The notes under the pieces are model-generated. The model was not told the origin of the DNA. It worked only from the letters and a program-made list of their open reading frames with translations, and did no database searches. This document shows positions 42,042 to 49,337 of a DNA stretch of 64,000 nt, in pieces. Position numbers and translations under genes: made by a program. Source of the DNA: Micromonospora lupini str. Lupac 08 (GTDB taxonomy: Bacteria; Actinomycetota; Actinomycetes; Mycobacteriales; Micromonosporaceae); NCBI RefSeq assembly GCF_000297395.2, contig NZ_HF570108.1:4243200-4307199 (forward strand), written 5' to 3'. Numbering within the stretch: the stretch's first letter is position 1; every line of letters begins with the position of its first letter.

Positions 42042-42314
42042 GTGGACGACCTGGACGACATCACCGACGGCGAGGAGAACCGAACCCGAGCTCTCCGCGG
42101 AATCCTGGACCAGCTCGCCCACAGCGACAACCCCCTGCTCCGCGAGATGGCGGCTGCGGTCCACGACGGCCAACTCACCCTGCGCCAGGCCGTGACCAGC
42201 CCGATCTACGGCGGCGAGCTGACAGCTCCCTTCCAGACCTTCTGGAACGCATACCAGGAGATGACTCCTGAGGAACGCGACGACCTCGCGTCCCGCTTCC
42301 GGTCGACGGATTGA
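42042..42314 (+). CDS. Small acidic partner of the ESX-like protein
   Basis: This 90-aa protein starts at a GTG at 42042, 4 bp after the upstream stop, with no clear Shine-Dalgarno, which suggests coupled translation. It begins VDDLDDITDGEENRTRALRGIL and ends MTPEERDDLASRFRSTD. It is acidic, helical and has no membrane segment. Such small genes after ESX-like proteins may be chaperones or immunity partners; that role is inferred from position only. Confidence 0.65.
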   Translation: MDDLDDITDGEENRTRALRGILDQLAHSDNPLLREMAAAVHDGQLTLRQAVTSPIYGGELTAPFQTFWNAYQEMTPEERDDLASRFRSTD

Positions 42315-42432
42315 TGCCTCGTTCCCAGCGTTGGGCTGCCTGGCGGAGATGACCGGCGTGCAGATCCTGTGGCTCGCCGACCACTACGACGGCCCGTTGG
42401 ATGGTCTGGCACTGCTCGACCGCAGGGCGCGC
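42312..42432 (+). pseudogene. N-terminal remnant of the 48911-type gene
   Basis: The frame from 42331 reads LAEMTGVQILWLADHYDGPLDGLALL. The intact gene at 48911 reads LAELTGVRMLWFADYYDGPLDGLAVF. The DNA is conserved across GACGGCCCGTTGGATGGTCT. The match stops near the HTH gene end (42438). The rest of the gene is missing, so this is a truncated paralogue. Confidence 0.8.
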
Positions 42433-42437
42433 GTCCG

Positions 42438-43694
42438 TCAGCGGGTGAGGCCGACCAGCGTCGCCAGTCGCGCCACGCCGGCCGGCGCCGGCTGCGCGCG
42501 GGCGACATCGGCGATGAGAGTACGCGCCAACGGCCGACACCGGACCTCAGCGGGCGCGACACTGTCCGCGTCGACCAGGGCACGTGCCGCCCCGCGCAGG
42601 TCACCCACCTGGAGGTGGGCCCGCGCGGCGTCGAGCAGGTAGGCGCCCCGATACTCGGCCGGCAACCGCCGCCACCCCTCCCGCCGAACGACGCTGACAT
42701 GTCGCTGCACCGCCTCGTCGGCGTCACCCCGTTGCGCCGCCACCAGCACCCGCGCCAGCTCGACGGCGACCGGGCCGAAGCTGGTGCGATGCTGATCGTC
42801 GTACCCCCGAAGGTGTGCGGCGACGCCCGCGGCCCGGTCGGCCAGCTCGTCGGCGCGGAGGTGCTCGCCGCAGCCGGCGGCGGCCAGGGCGGCCTGGAGC
42901 AGCAACGTCCCACCCACCGCCCACTCCCCCGCGCTCCCGATCCCGCCCCCACTTCGGTGATCATGAGGTTGACGGGGGATTTGATCTCTCCACGGCCCGT
43001 CAACCTCATGATCACCGGGGCGGGGTGGGGACGCGGCGGTGGGCGACGGGAGGATGCGGTTCGCGGCGGTCAGGGTCGCGGTCAGGGCCAGGCGGTCGCG
43101 GCCCGACGCGCGCAGCGCCTGCCCGACCGAGATGGTCGCTGTCACCGCGAGCGTCCTGTCGTCTTTGGCGGCGGTCATCGCCCGGTCGGCGGCCAACCAC
43201 CCGAGGTCGGACTCACCGAGCTTGACCAGCAAGGCAGAGGTGATCCGGTACGTCTGCACTCGCACCTCCGGTGACCGCGCGCCCTGCACGACATCGAGCA
43301 GACTCGGCAACACCCGCACCAACTGCGCGTAGTGCGCATGCTGGTAGGTCAACCAGGCGTACCCGACCTGCCTCCTCGCCTCCTCCGTCGTCTGCGGTGC
43401 AGCATCCGGGGTGTCGTAGCGGGCGAGAGCGGCCCGGATGTCGTCCACCCCTTCGAGAGCGCCGACCGGCGGCCTCTGCGGCTGCTGGCCGAGCAGCACC
43501 TCCGGGTCGATCCGCAACACGTCGGCGAGCTCCTGGATCACCGGGTACCGGTCCAGGGCGCGCACACCCCGCTCGACCTTGTCGACCCAGCTCTTCGACC
43601 TACGGAGACGATCGGCGAGCTGCTGCTGTGTCATCGACCGCCGCACCCGCCAGCGGGCGACCCGGCGGCCGATCGGGAGGTCATCGTTGGTCAC
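42438..43694 (-). CDS. XRE-type HTH regulator with TPR-like sensor, interrupted in frame by a palindrome
   Basis: The GTG at 43694 gives 418 aa. The N-terminal XRE HTH is GRRVARWRVRRSMTQQQLADRLRRSKSWVDKVERG. The remaining ~340 residues are helical TPR-like repeats (DDIRAALARYDTPDAAP, YRITSALLVKLGESDLGWLAADRAMTAA, LRADELADRAAGVAAHL, AYLLDAARAHLQVGDLRGAARALVDAD). This is the architecture of many actinobacterial regulators that sense peptides or cell state. About 25 residues in the middle (GDHEVDGPWRDQIPRQPHDH) are encoded by a 61-bp perfect palindrome and look like an insertion. Confidence 0.82.
   Translation of the reverse strand: MTNDDLPIGRRVARWRVRRSMTQQQLADRLRRSKSWVDKVERGVRALDRYPVIQELADVLRIDPEVLLGQQPQRPPVGALEGVDDIRAALARYDTPDAAPQTTEEARRQVGYAWLTYQHAHYAQLVRVLPSLLDVVQGARSPEVRVQTYRITSALLVKLGESDLGWLAADRAMTAAKDDRTLAVTATISVGQALRASGRDRLALTATLTAANRILPSPTAASPPRPGDHEVDGPWRDQIPRQPHDHRSGGGIGSAGEWAVGGTLLLQAALAAAGCGEHLRADELADRAAGVAAHLRGYDDQHRTSFGPVAVELARVLVAAQRGDADEAVQRHVSVVRREGWRRLPAEYRGAYLLDAARAHLQVGDLRGAARALVDADSVAPAEVRCRPLARTLIADVARAQPAPAGVARLATLVGLTR
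42956..43016. repeat. Dispersed-type palindrome inside a coding region
   Basis: The arms GGTGATCATGAGGTTGACGGG (42956-42976) and CCCGTCAACCTCATGATCACC (42996-43016) are perfect 21-bp inverted repeats around a 19-nt loop. TGATCATGAGGTT-type palindromes are, to my knowledge, dispersed intergenic repeats in Micromonospora; no second copy is in this window. Here it is translated in frame within the HTH regulator. Confidence 0.85.
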
Positions 43695-43842
43695 GCCGCC
43701 ACCGCCGGTCCGGGACCGCACGGGTCGTGTCCTCCACCGGTACGCGGTCCGCCTCGGCCTGATCCAGGAGGCGCTGCTTGGCAGCCTCCCGTTCGGCCGC
43801 CTCGGCCTGCTCGCCCTTGCTCGCTGTCTCGTCGCCGCGCAT
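43681..43842 (-). CDS. Small charged protein overlapping the HTH regulator start
   Basis: This 53-aa frame starts at the ATG at 43842 with GGAGG 5 nt upstream, a strong reason to think it is translated. The sequence is very charged and helical (DETASKGEQAEAAEREAAKQRLLDQAEADR). It ends inside the first codons of the HTH gene (overlap 14 nt), so it could couple translation of that gene. No family recognised. Confidence 0.5.
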   Translation of the reverse strand: MRGDETASKGEQAEAAEREAAKQRLLDQAEADRVPVEDTTRAVPDRRWRRDQR

Positions 43843-43990
43843 GCCACCTCCGTAACCCGGGGCACGGCGCTCAAATTGCGCCGCCACCCACGACTCCTGG
43901 GATCAGCGAAGCCCGCTGCTCGAATACGGGCCAGATGGCAAGCGATGCGTGCCGTTGCGCTGCTCAGGACGTGGGTTGCGCGGGGTTGCG

Positions 43991-44009
43991 CCGGTCCCTA
44001 TAGGACCGG
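43991..44009. promoter_or_regulatory. Dyad upstream of the NsdA-like gene
   Basis: CCGGTCC / GGACCGG flank CTATA, 55 nt before the start at 44064. Just downstream, TAGTTGTAGTTG is a tandem TAGTTG at 44031-44042. Either could be an operator; there is no run of T after the hairpin, so a terminator is less likely. Confidence 0.45.
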
Positions 44010-44063
44010 CTAAGGCCATAGGCTCGTCACTAGTTGTAGTTGACTGATGCCTGGAGGTTGACC

Positions 44064-45422
44064 ATGGCGCGACCGGTGACGAACGCAGCGTTCGAAGGGC
44101 TGCTGCTTGCCGCCGGCTACAGCAACGCTCACGCTGCCTTCGCTCGCCAGCTCAATCGCGCTGGCCGCGACCAGGGCACCTGGCGGTATGACGCTGCCAG
44201 CGTCTACTGGTGGCTGCGCGGTCGCCGGCCAGGCGAGCACGTGCAGGCTGCCATGGCCGAAACACTTGCCCGCAAACTCGACCGCCCTGTCGCCATCGCA
44301 GAGCTGGGATTTGGCACCGTCGACAGCATCGGAACGTGCGTCTACCCGGCGACCGTCGATGGGGCGATCGACAGCGCCGAGCGGATCTGGGCGACGCTGA
44401 CCAAGCACCTCAATCAGCAAGCCACCGGGGCATTCGACACCGGACAGGCCCTACAAGCGGCGCTCGGGTGGCGGTATGACCTGCCCGACACCTCGGTCAG
44501 CAGGAACGGCCGGCAGCAAGTCACCTCCACCGACGTCCAGTCGCTCTACGCGCTGGCGGATCACTTCACCGATCTCGACCGACGTCACGGCAGCGGCTCT
44601 CCGCGCACCCGATCGCTGATGGCCGACTTCCTCGTACGCCAGGTCACCCTCATGCTGCACGGCACCTACACCGAAGCCGTGGGACGCGACCTCATGCGCG
44701 CAGCCGCGACACTCTGCGGACAGCTCGCTTTCATGTCGTACGACGCCGGAGACCACGCTTCCGCCCAACGACACCTGACCGTCGCCCTGCGACTCGCCAA
44801 GGCCGCCGATGACCGCCTGTACGGCGCTCACCTGCTGGCCAACCTCGCCACCCAGGCGGTACACCTTGGCTACTCCCGGGACGCGGCCCTGCTCGCCGAA
44901 GCTGCCATCGACGGGGCTGGTCGTGCACCAGCCAGTGTGCTCGCCCGGCTGCACGCCACCGCCGCCACCGCGTACGGGCAGTCAGGCGAACGACGTGCCT
45001 GCCAGCTCGCGCTTGCTAGAGCCGAACGGGCGCTCGACCGCACAGGCGTCGACCCCGGCCCGCGCTGGGTCGCCTACTTCAGCCCCGCCCACCTCGCCGG
45101 AGCCGCATTGCGGTGCCTGGGTGACCTGCATCTGTACTCGCAGGCACTTCGCCACGCTCCCGACGCCCTCACTCTGGCCAGCGCGAACACTCGGACCCGT
45201 GCCCTGCACACCGCGCTCGTCGCCCTGACTCATGCCCGTGCCGGCGACACCGACGCCGCCTGCACCTGGGGCCAGAAGTTGGCACAGCACACTGCGGGCA
45301 TCCAGTCAGCGCGTGTCCAGCAGCGCGTCCACGAACTCACCGCAACGCTCAGCGCTCAGCAGGCGTCGCCCCAGGTCAACGAAGTTCTGCACACCCTCGC
45401 GGCCATGCCAGCAGCCAGATAG
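44064..45422 (+). CDS. HTH/TPR regulator (NsdA-like)
   Basis: I chose the ATG at 44064 (452 aa) because GGAGG is at 44053-44057; an upstream ATG-like start at 44040 lacks it. The N-terminal ~80 residues (FEGLLLAAGYSNAHAAFARQLNRAG, ASVYWWLRGRRPGEHVQAAMAETLARKLDRPV) look like a divergent HTH. TPR-like helices follow (MSYDAGDHASAQRHLTVALRLAKAADD, AHLLANLATQAVHLGYSRDAALLAEAA, RRACQLALARAERALDRTGV). This resembles the Streptomyces NsdA-like group of pleiotropic regulators. A Nudix gene follows at 45462. Confidence 0.8.
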   Translation: MARPVTNAAFEGLLLAAGYSNAHAAFARQLNRAGRDQGTWRYDAASVYWWLRGRRPGEHVQAAMAETLARKLDRPVAIAELGFGTVDSIGTCVYPATVDGAIDSAERIWATLTKHLNQQATGAFDTGQALQAALGWRYDLPDTSVSRNGRQQVTSTDVQSLYALADHFTDLDRRHGSGSPRTRSLMADFLVRQVTLMLHGTYTEAVGRDLMRAAATLCGQLAFMSYDAGDHASAQRHLTVALRLAKAADDRLYGAHLLANLATQAVHLGYSRDAALLAEAAIDGAGRAPASVLARLHATAATAYGQSGERRACQLALARAERALDRTGVDPGPRWVAYFSPAHLAGAALRCLGDLHLYSQALRHAPDALTLASANTRTRALHTALVALTHARAGDTDAACTWGQKLAQHTAGIQSARVQQRVHELTATLSAQQASPQVNEVLHTLAAMPAAR

Positions 45423-45461
45423 AGCCGGAGCCGCCTGGACCCGTCCGATAGCGTCACCGAG

Positions 45462-45995
45462 GTGACCTGGACGGAGCCCGCAACGTGGTACGCCCACCTG
45501 GCGTCCTTCTACGCCGCAGCCGCCGCCTTCATCACCGACCCGGCCGGCAACGTGCTGCTCGTCAAACCCACCTACCGCGACCACTGGGCCTTCCCCGGCG
45601 GCTATGTGGACGAGGGCGAATATCCCCACGATGCCTGCGCCCGTGAGATCCGAGAGGAGTTGGGGATCTCGGTGGTGGTGGGCGATCTTCTCGTAGTCGA
45701 CTGGGCACCGCCCGCCGGGCAGCGACCGCGCGCAATCATCAGCTTCACTTACGACTGCGGCTCCATCGCCCACCTGGTTGGCTTCGACCTGCCAGGAGGG
45801 GAGTTGGAGGACGTCGGCTTCTTCTCGCCCCGCGAGGCCGAGCAGCGTCTTCCCAGCAACGTCGCCACGCGAGTTCATGCAGCAATGAGAGCCCGCGATC
45901 TACATGCACCGCTGTACCTTGCTGGCGGCTCGGTCGCCCCACTCGCGTCTGTGGATGGAGTAGAGCGCGAAGCGGGCCCTCAGTCGCAGACCTGA
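45462..45995 (+). CDS. Nudix hydrolase
   Basis: This 177-aa protein starts at a GTG at 45462, 40 bp after the HTH/TPR gene. The Nudix box is complete: GGYVDEGEYPHDACAREIREELGI (GX5EX7REUXEEXGU, metal-binding Glu residues present). VLLVKPTYRDHWAFPGG leads into it. The C-terminal segment LEDVGFFSPREAEQRLPSNVATRVHAAM matches a remnant at 48225. It hydrolyses a nucleoside diphosphate linked to another group; substrate unknown. Confidence 0.9.
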   Translation: MTWTEPATWYAHLASFYAAAAAFITDPAGNVLLVKPTYRDHWAFPGGYVDEGEYPHDACAREIREELGISVVVGDLLVVDWAPPAGQRPRAIISFTYDCGSIAHLVGFDLPGGELEDVGFFSPREAEQRLPSNVATRVHAAMRARDLHAPLYLAGGSVAPLASVDGVEREAGPQSQT

Positions 45996-46250
45996 TGAAC
46001 GCAACCCATTGAGCATGACATCCGGCCCACCTAAGCTTCGTTGGTGCTCAGCAGCAGCCAGGCAGGAGGATGGGCGCTGTTTCTAGTGCGATGCGGCGGC
46101 ATCGATGCAAGCCTGCCGGCCTGGCTACTGGTTGCTGCAGCACGGGAAAGCGCTTCGCCGGACGGAGGACGTCGATCAAGATTGCAAGTTTAGCAATTAT
46201 GGTTCCCCTCTAATGGTTCAGTTAATGCGCCGAGCCCTAGGAGTCTTCCC
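45996..46250. other. Gene-free stretch with a drop in GC
   Basis: About 255 bp carry no supported gene. From ~46175 the sequence becomes A/T-rich (TTGCAAGTTTAGCAATTATGG), unlike the rest of the window, and this marks the left edge of the AT-richer orphan gene. It may include its promoter. Confidence 0.5.
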
Positions 46251-46289
46251 CTGAAGACGTTACTCTTCGCGCTTGAGCTTTCGGTCTCG

Positions 46290-47462
46290 ATGTCGTTATC
46301 GATAATGTTTTGCGCCCTGCCCACGCTTCTCCTCGCGCGCATCTATTATTTCACGAGCATGAAGCGCTTCCTGAAATACCCCCAAGAAGTTCCGTTGATT
46401 TTTGCGGTTGACATACCGTCCGATGAGCGGCGCAGAATAATTGCCCGTGCTGCGGCTTGGCGCGTCCTTTACACTAGCGCCACCGCAGGGTCAACAATCC
46501 TAGCTGACAAGATCGTTGCTTCGCACTTCGGGCATGTGCGGGTTGACTTTTTCCCCTGGCTGTTCATCGCCCTATTCGCTCTTACTGGCTCGATTTTCAC
46601 TACAAAGGCGGCCGGCTACAGGTCTGTCGACAAGGTTTGCGCCGAGCTTAACGAGAGCGGGGATGGTTGGCGGCGCGACCCTGACCGAATATGCCGGATA
46701 GCCTCTGCGGACTGCCTTGTTCAAGTAGCCTCGCTTATCCTCTTCTACGCAGGATTGGCCTCATTCCTTAACATTGCTTTCTTTCCAGACAGAATACAAG
46801 AAAGACCGTTGGCCAGCGTCGACTCCGACATCTTGTTTTTCTATGGTCTTGCTGCTTTTCAGATCGCACTACTGGCCGGGAACAGGCTAATTTGGAGGTA
46901 TCCCGAGTTCATGGTAATAGCGAACGCACTAAAGGTTGTGAGTGGAGAGGGCGCCAAGCGTTTTCGCATATCACCCTTCGACCCTATAGGCCCGAGGCGC
47001 AAGAACATATTTTTGCTAGCTCGCTCGTGCGAGCAGGTTGCCCTCAAATTAGAACGAGCAGTATCAAGGAATGCCATCGTCGCTCCAGCGGTGATGATGC
47101 GCGCAGGTGCGGCTGAACTGTTGCGGTTCATCGCCGGTCGTGACTCCTTGGACGCCAACACGCCTAAACGACTTGACCGCGACCTGAAGTATCTGGTCGC
47201 TCTCACCATTGACACCCCTTCTCGAAGCTTCTATGACAAAGTGGCCCTCGACTGGCGCGTATTTGATCAAAATGGCGCCCCCTCAAGGGCGCATGGCGCT
47301 AGGGCTACCAAAAGAGTGCAAGATTTCCTGCTCAAGTATGGGCAGTCCAGCGCGGCAACTCTACAGTTCGTTGTACAGGGATCGCTTGCCGCCTCGGTCG
47401 TACTGTTAATAGTTGTCGGCAAAGTCGATCCGGCAGACTTCATTAAAACGTTCTTGAAGTAG
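46290..47462 (+). CDS. Orphan membrane protein, AT-richer than its surroundings
   Basis: This 390-aa frame uses A/T-rich codons (ATA, TTA, AAA, AAT) that the neighbours avoid, a sign of horizontal acquisition. It has an N-terminal helix (SIMFCALPTLLLARIYYF), two in the first third (FFPWLFIALFALTGSIF, LVQVASLILFYAGLASFLN), one near 190 (ILFFYGLAAFQIALLAG) and one at the end (LQFVVQGSLAASVVLLIVVG), with a charged helical domain between. The ATG at 46290 has no Shine-Dalgarno. A CTG at 46251 in the same frame has GGAG 7 nt upstream and would add a better signal-anchor. Family not recognised. Confidence 0.7.
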   Translation: MSLSIMFCALPTLLLARIYYFTSMKRFLKYPQEVPLIFAVDIPSDERRRIIARAAAWRVLYTSATAGSTILADKIVASHFGHVRVDFFPWLFIALFALTGSIFTTKAAGYRSVDKVCAELNESGDGWRRDPDRICRIASADCLVQVASLILFYAGLASFLNIAFFPDRIQERPLASVDSDILFFYGLAAFQIALLAGNRLIWRYPEFMVIANALKVVSGEGAKRFRISPFDPIGPRRKNIFLLARSCEQVALKLERAVSRNAIVAPAVMMRAGAAELLRFIAGRDSLDANTPKRLDRDLKYLVALTIDTPSRSFYDKVALDWRVFDQNGAPSRAHGARATKRVQDFLLKYGQSSAATLQFVVQGSLAASVVLLIVVGKVDPADFIKTFLK

Positions 47463-47564
47463 ATTTTCTGGGCTCCCTTCGGCGGTGGATTTCCTACGCC
47501 TCGGCATTTTCGACCTCTGTGGGTCCGGTGGCCAGCCGGCGAGGATGATGTTGTGAAGGCTGGT

Positions 47565-47709
47565 CGTACCAGCAGCACCCGATCCGGCAGGTCACGGGCC
47601 CGCTGTCGGTCCGGTCGGCCATCAGCGATGGCGTACAGCCGCGCTCGGCCACCAGCCGGACCAGCTTGCGAAACTGGGCGGGCTGCAGCCGGGTGAACGG
47701 AAGTTCCAC
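47565..47709 (-). pseudogene. Remnant of an IS5-like (DDE_Tnp) transposase
   Basis: From a GTG at 47709 the frame reads VELPFTRLQPAQFRKLVRLVAERG, then shifts and continues as YAIADGRPDRQRARDLPDRVLLV in another frame, and stops matching near 47565. This is the N-terminal pattern (xLPFTGL..AQFRKLV..VAERGG...DGRPGRQWAL..DRVLLV) of a common actinobacterial transposase group. The rest of the gene is absent. Confidence 0.6.
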
Positions 47710-47755
47710 TTTAGGCAGGCTGCAGTGATCACCTCACTTCGGGCATGCTCGCTGA

Positions 47756-48186
47756 GTGGGTGGCGGCCGCCGGTCGGCGTCCGGCGGCCGCCCCACAACC
47801 GGTCAGCTGGCGTACACCTCAAATGCCGCCAGTTGCCTGACCGGCCAGCCGGTGTTACCGGTCACGGTGATGCGCACGTAGCGGGTCTGCGCGGCGCTGA
47901 ACGTCAGCGCCACCTGATTGCCCGTCGACGGGTTGAAGGTGCGCGCCGCCGACCCCACCAGCGTCCCGAAGCTGCTCCTGTCGGTGCTGCCCGTCACGGC
48001 CAGGGTCTGCGTGCGGGTCGCCCAGGCCGACGACGGCGGCAGCTTCAGCACCACCCGCCCGACCGTGCGCGTCGCGCCCAGGTCGACCTGGACCCACTGC
48101 GGGAACGCGTTGTTGGCGCTCTCCCAGTAGCTGTTCGCGTCGCCGTCGACCACGCTGTCCGACCCGTAGCTCTGGACGTGACTGCT
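47756..48186. repeat. 431-bp direct repeat, left copy
   Basis: This block repeats 52794-53224 with no insertion or deletion at an offset of exactly 5038 bp; by eye about 20 bases differ. It contains the terminator hairpin and the last ~128 codons of the secreted glycosidase (52841-55231). Both ends are abrupt: the match stops at ...GTG(A/G)CTGCT, and beyond it the copies are unrelated. Confidence 0.9.
47803..48171 (-). pseudogene. Truncated F5/8C domain, copy of the glycosidase C-terminus
   Basis: It reads VVDGDANSYWESANNAFPQWVQVDLGATRTVGRVVLKLP...NTGWPVRQLAAFEVYAS, the same F5/8 type C domain that ends the protein encoded at 52841-55231. The 5' part of the gene is missing, replaced at 48187 by unrelated DNA. 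No start codon or signal peptide is available, so it is a non-functional fragment carried on the 431-bp repeat. Confidence 0.85.
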
Positions 48187-48224
48187 GCGGGTCTATCGCC
48201 AGTCTCGACGGTGTCACGTTGCCG

Positions 48225-48416
48225 AGGCCGTAGTTGGAGGACATCGCCTCCTTCACGCCCCGAGAGGCTGAGCATCATCTTCCCGCCAGCGTCGCCACAC
48301 AAATCAGTGCGGCGACGAGGGTCCGTGACGGACAGGCGCCGGTGTACCTCGCTGGCGGCTCGGCCATGCCACCGGACCTGATTCGCGGGGAAGGCAGTGT
48401 CAGAGGTCGCGAGTAG
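48225..48416 (+). pseudogene. C-terminal remnant of a Nudix hydrolase
   Basis: The frame from 48234 reads LEDIASFTPREAEHHLPASVATQISAATRVRDGQAPVYLAGGSA. The intact Nudix protein at 45462 reads LEDVGFFSPREAEQRLPSNVATRVHAAMRARDLHAPLYLAGGSV. The Nudix box and N-terminus are missing. It begins ~40 bp from the repeat boundary at 48186, so the break that created the repeat may have cut this gene. Confidence 0.85.
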
Positions 48417-48457
48417 CTTGTCTCCGACGCGGACCGCGTGACGGAGGAGGGCCGAGG

Positions 48458-48874
48458 ATGCACCTACCGGTCAGGCACGTCGAGCGCGCCGAGACGCCTG
48501 TCATGTTCATCGAGGCTAGAGACGGGTCCGACGAGATCGGGCCGGTCTGGGACCATCTGGAGACGGTGCTGGGCTCGATGCGCGGGCGCACATTCCTCGG
48601 CGTGTTCGACGACAGCGGCGTCTACCGCTGCTGCGTGCAGATGCGAGCCGGTGACGTCCCCGACCACCTCGGCCTGCGAACGGGCGTCGTTCCGGGCGGC
48701 CGATACCTGAGCGCGACAGTGCGTGGCCCGCAACCCGCCGCCTACGCCCTGCTCACCCCGACCTTCGAGCAGTTGCAGCGCACGGGCGACCGGGACGATT
48801 CTCGCCCGTGCATCGAGTACTACCGCCGCCACGACCGGATCGACGTGCTGATGCCCCTGCGAGACGGAGACTGA
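48458..48874 (+). CDS. GyrI-like small-molecule-binding domain protein
   Basis: This 138-aa protein starts at the ATG at 48458 behind GGAGGAGG. The pattern IGPVWDHLETVLGSMRGRTFLGVFDDSGVYRCCVQM and FEQLQRTGDRDDSRPCIEYYRRHDRIDVLMPL fits the GyrI/SOUL-like effector-binding fold: two SH2-like halves with the acidic end. Members bind or detoxify small molecules. Family assignment is by eye and moderate. Confidence 0.6.
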   Translation: MHLPVRHVERAETPVMFIEARDGSDEIGPVWDHLETVLGSMRGRTFLGVFDDSGVYRCCVQMRAGDVPDHLGLRTGVVPGGRYLSATVRGPQPAAYALLTPTFEQLQRTGDRDDSRPCIEYYRRHDRIDVLMPLRDGD

Positions 48875-48910
48875 CCGCTTCTCCACTCCACAATCGTCTA
48901 GCGTGCATCG

Positions 48911-49306
48911 GTGCATGACGCTTCGGTGTTGGACGGCCTGGCCGAGTTGACCGGCGTGCGAATGCTGTGGTTCGCCGACTACTACGACGGCCCGTTGGAT
49001 GGTCTGGCGGTGTTCGAGGGCAGGGAGTACTGGTTCATCGCCGTTGCCGATGACCGGGGTGTACCCGTCGATCAGGAGCGGCGCTGCTACGTGCTGCACG
49101 CGATCTCCGACGAGCAGGCACAGGCCGAGTGGGCGGACCACCGTGACTTCGTGGTGGTGGTGGGTGGGCCGGGGTGCGTAAACACGCCGGCTTGCGCCCG
49201 CGGCCCCGGTGATGCCGACGCGGCTGCTGCCTGGCACCGCGACCACCCGTGGGACACGCGGCCCGATCATGCCAGCGCGACGGCGATCGGGTGGTTCCGC
49301 GGGTAG
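48911..49306 (+). CDS. Conserved small protein of unknown function
   Basis: This 131-aa protein starts at a GTG at 48911. It begins VLDGLAELTGVRMLWFADYYDGPLDGLAVFEGREYWFIAV, then RRCYVLHAISDEQAQAEWADHRDFVVVVGG, and ends SATAIGWFRG. The N-terminal 30 residues are duplicated as a remnant at 42312. It is soluble and mixed alpha/beta. I do not recognise the family. Before the two IS insertions it was convergent, ~32 bp from the Nudix gene at 51621. Confidence 0.7.
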   Translation: MHDASVLDGLAELTGVRMLWFADYYDGPLDGLAVFEGREYWFIAVADDRGVPVDQERRCYVLHAISDEQAQAEWADHRDFVVVVGGPGCVNTPACARGPGDADAAAAWHRDHPWDTRPDHASATAIGWFRG

Positions 49307-49337
49307 GTGCCCACAGAAGGGTCGCGGGCGGCGACCC

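Noticed and set aside
42369..43274. A 301-codon plus-strand open frame
   Set aside because: It is antisense to the HTH regulator, which has a clear HTH and TPR repeats.
43991..44009. Hairpin as a terminator
   Set aside because: It lies 55 nt upstream of a start codon and does not follow a gene end on the plus strand, so an operator is more likely.
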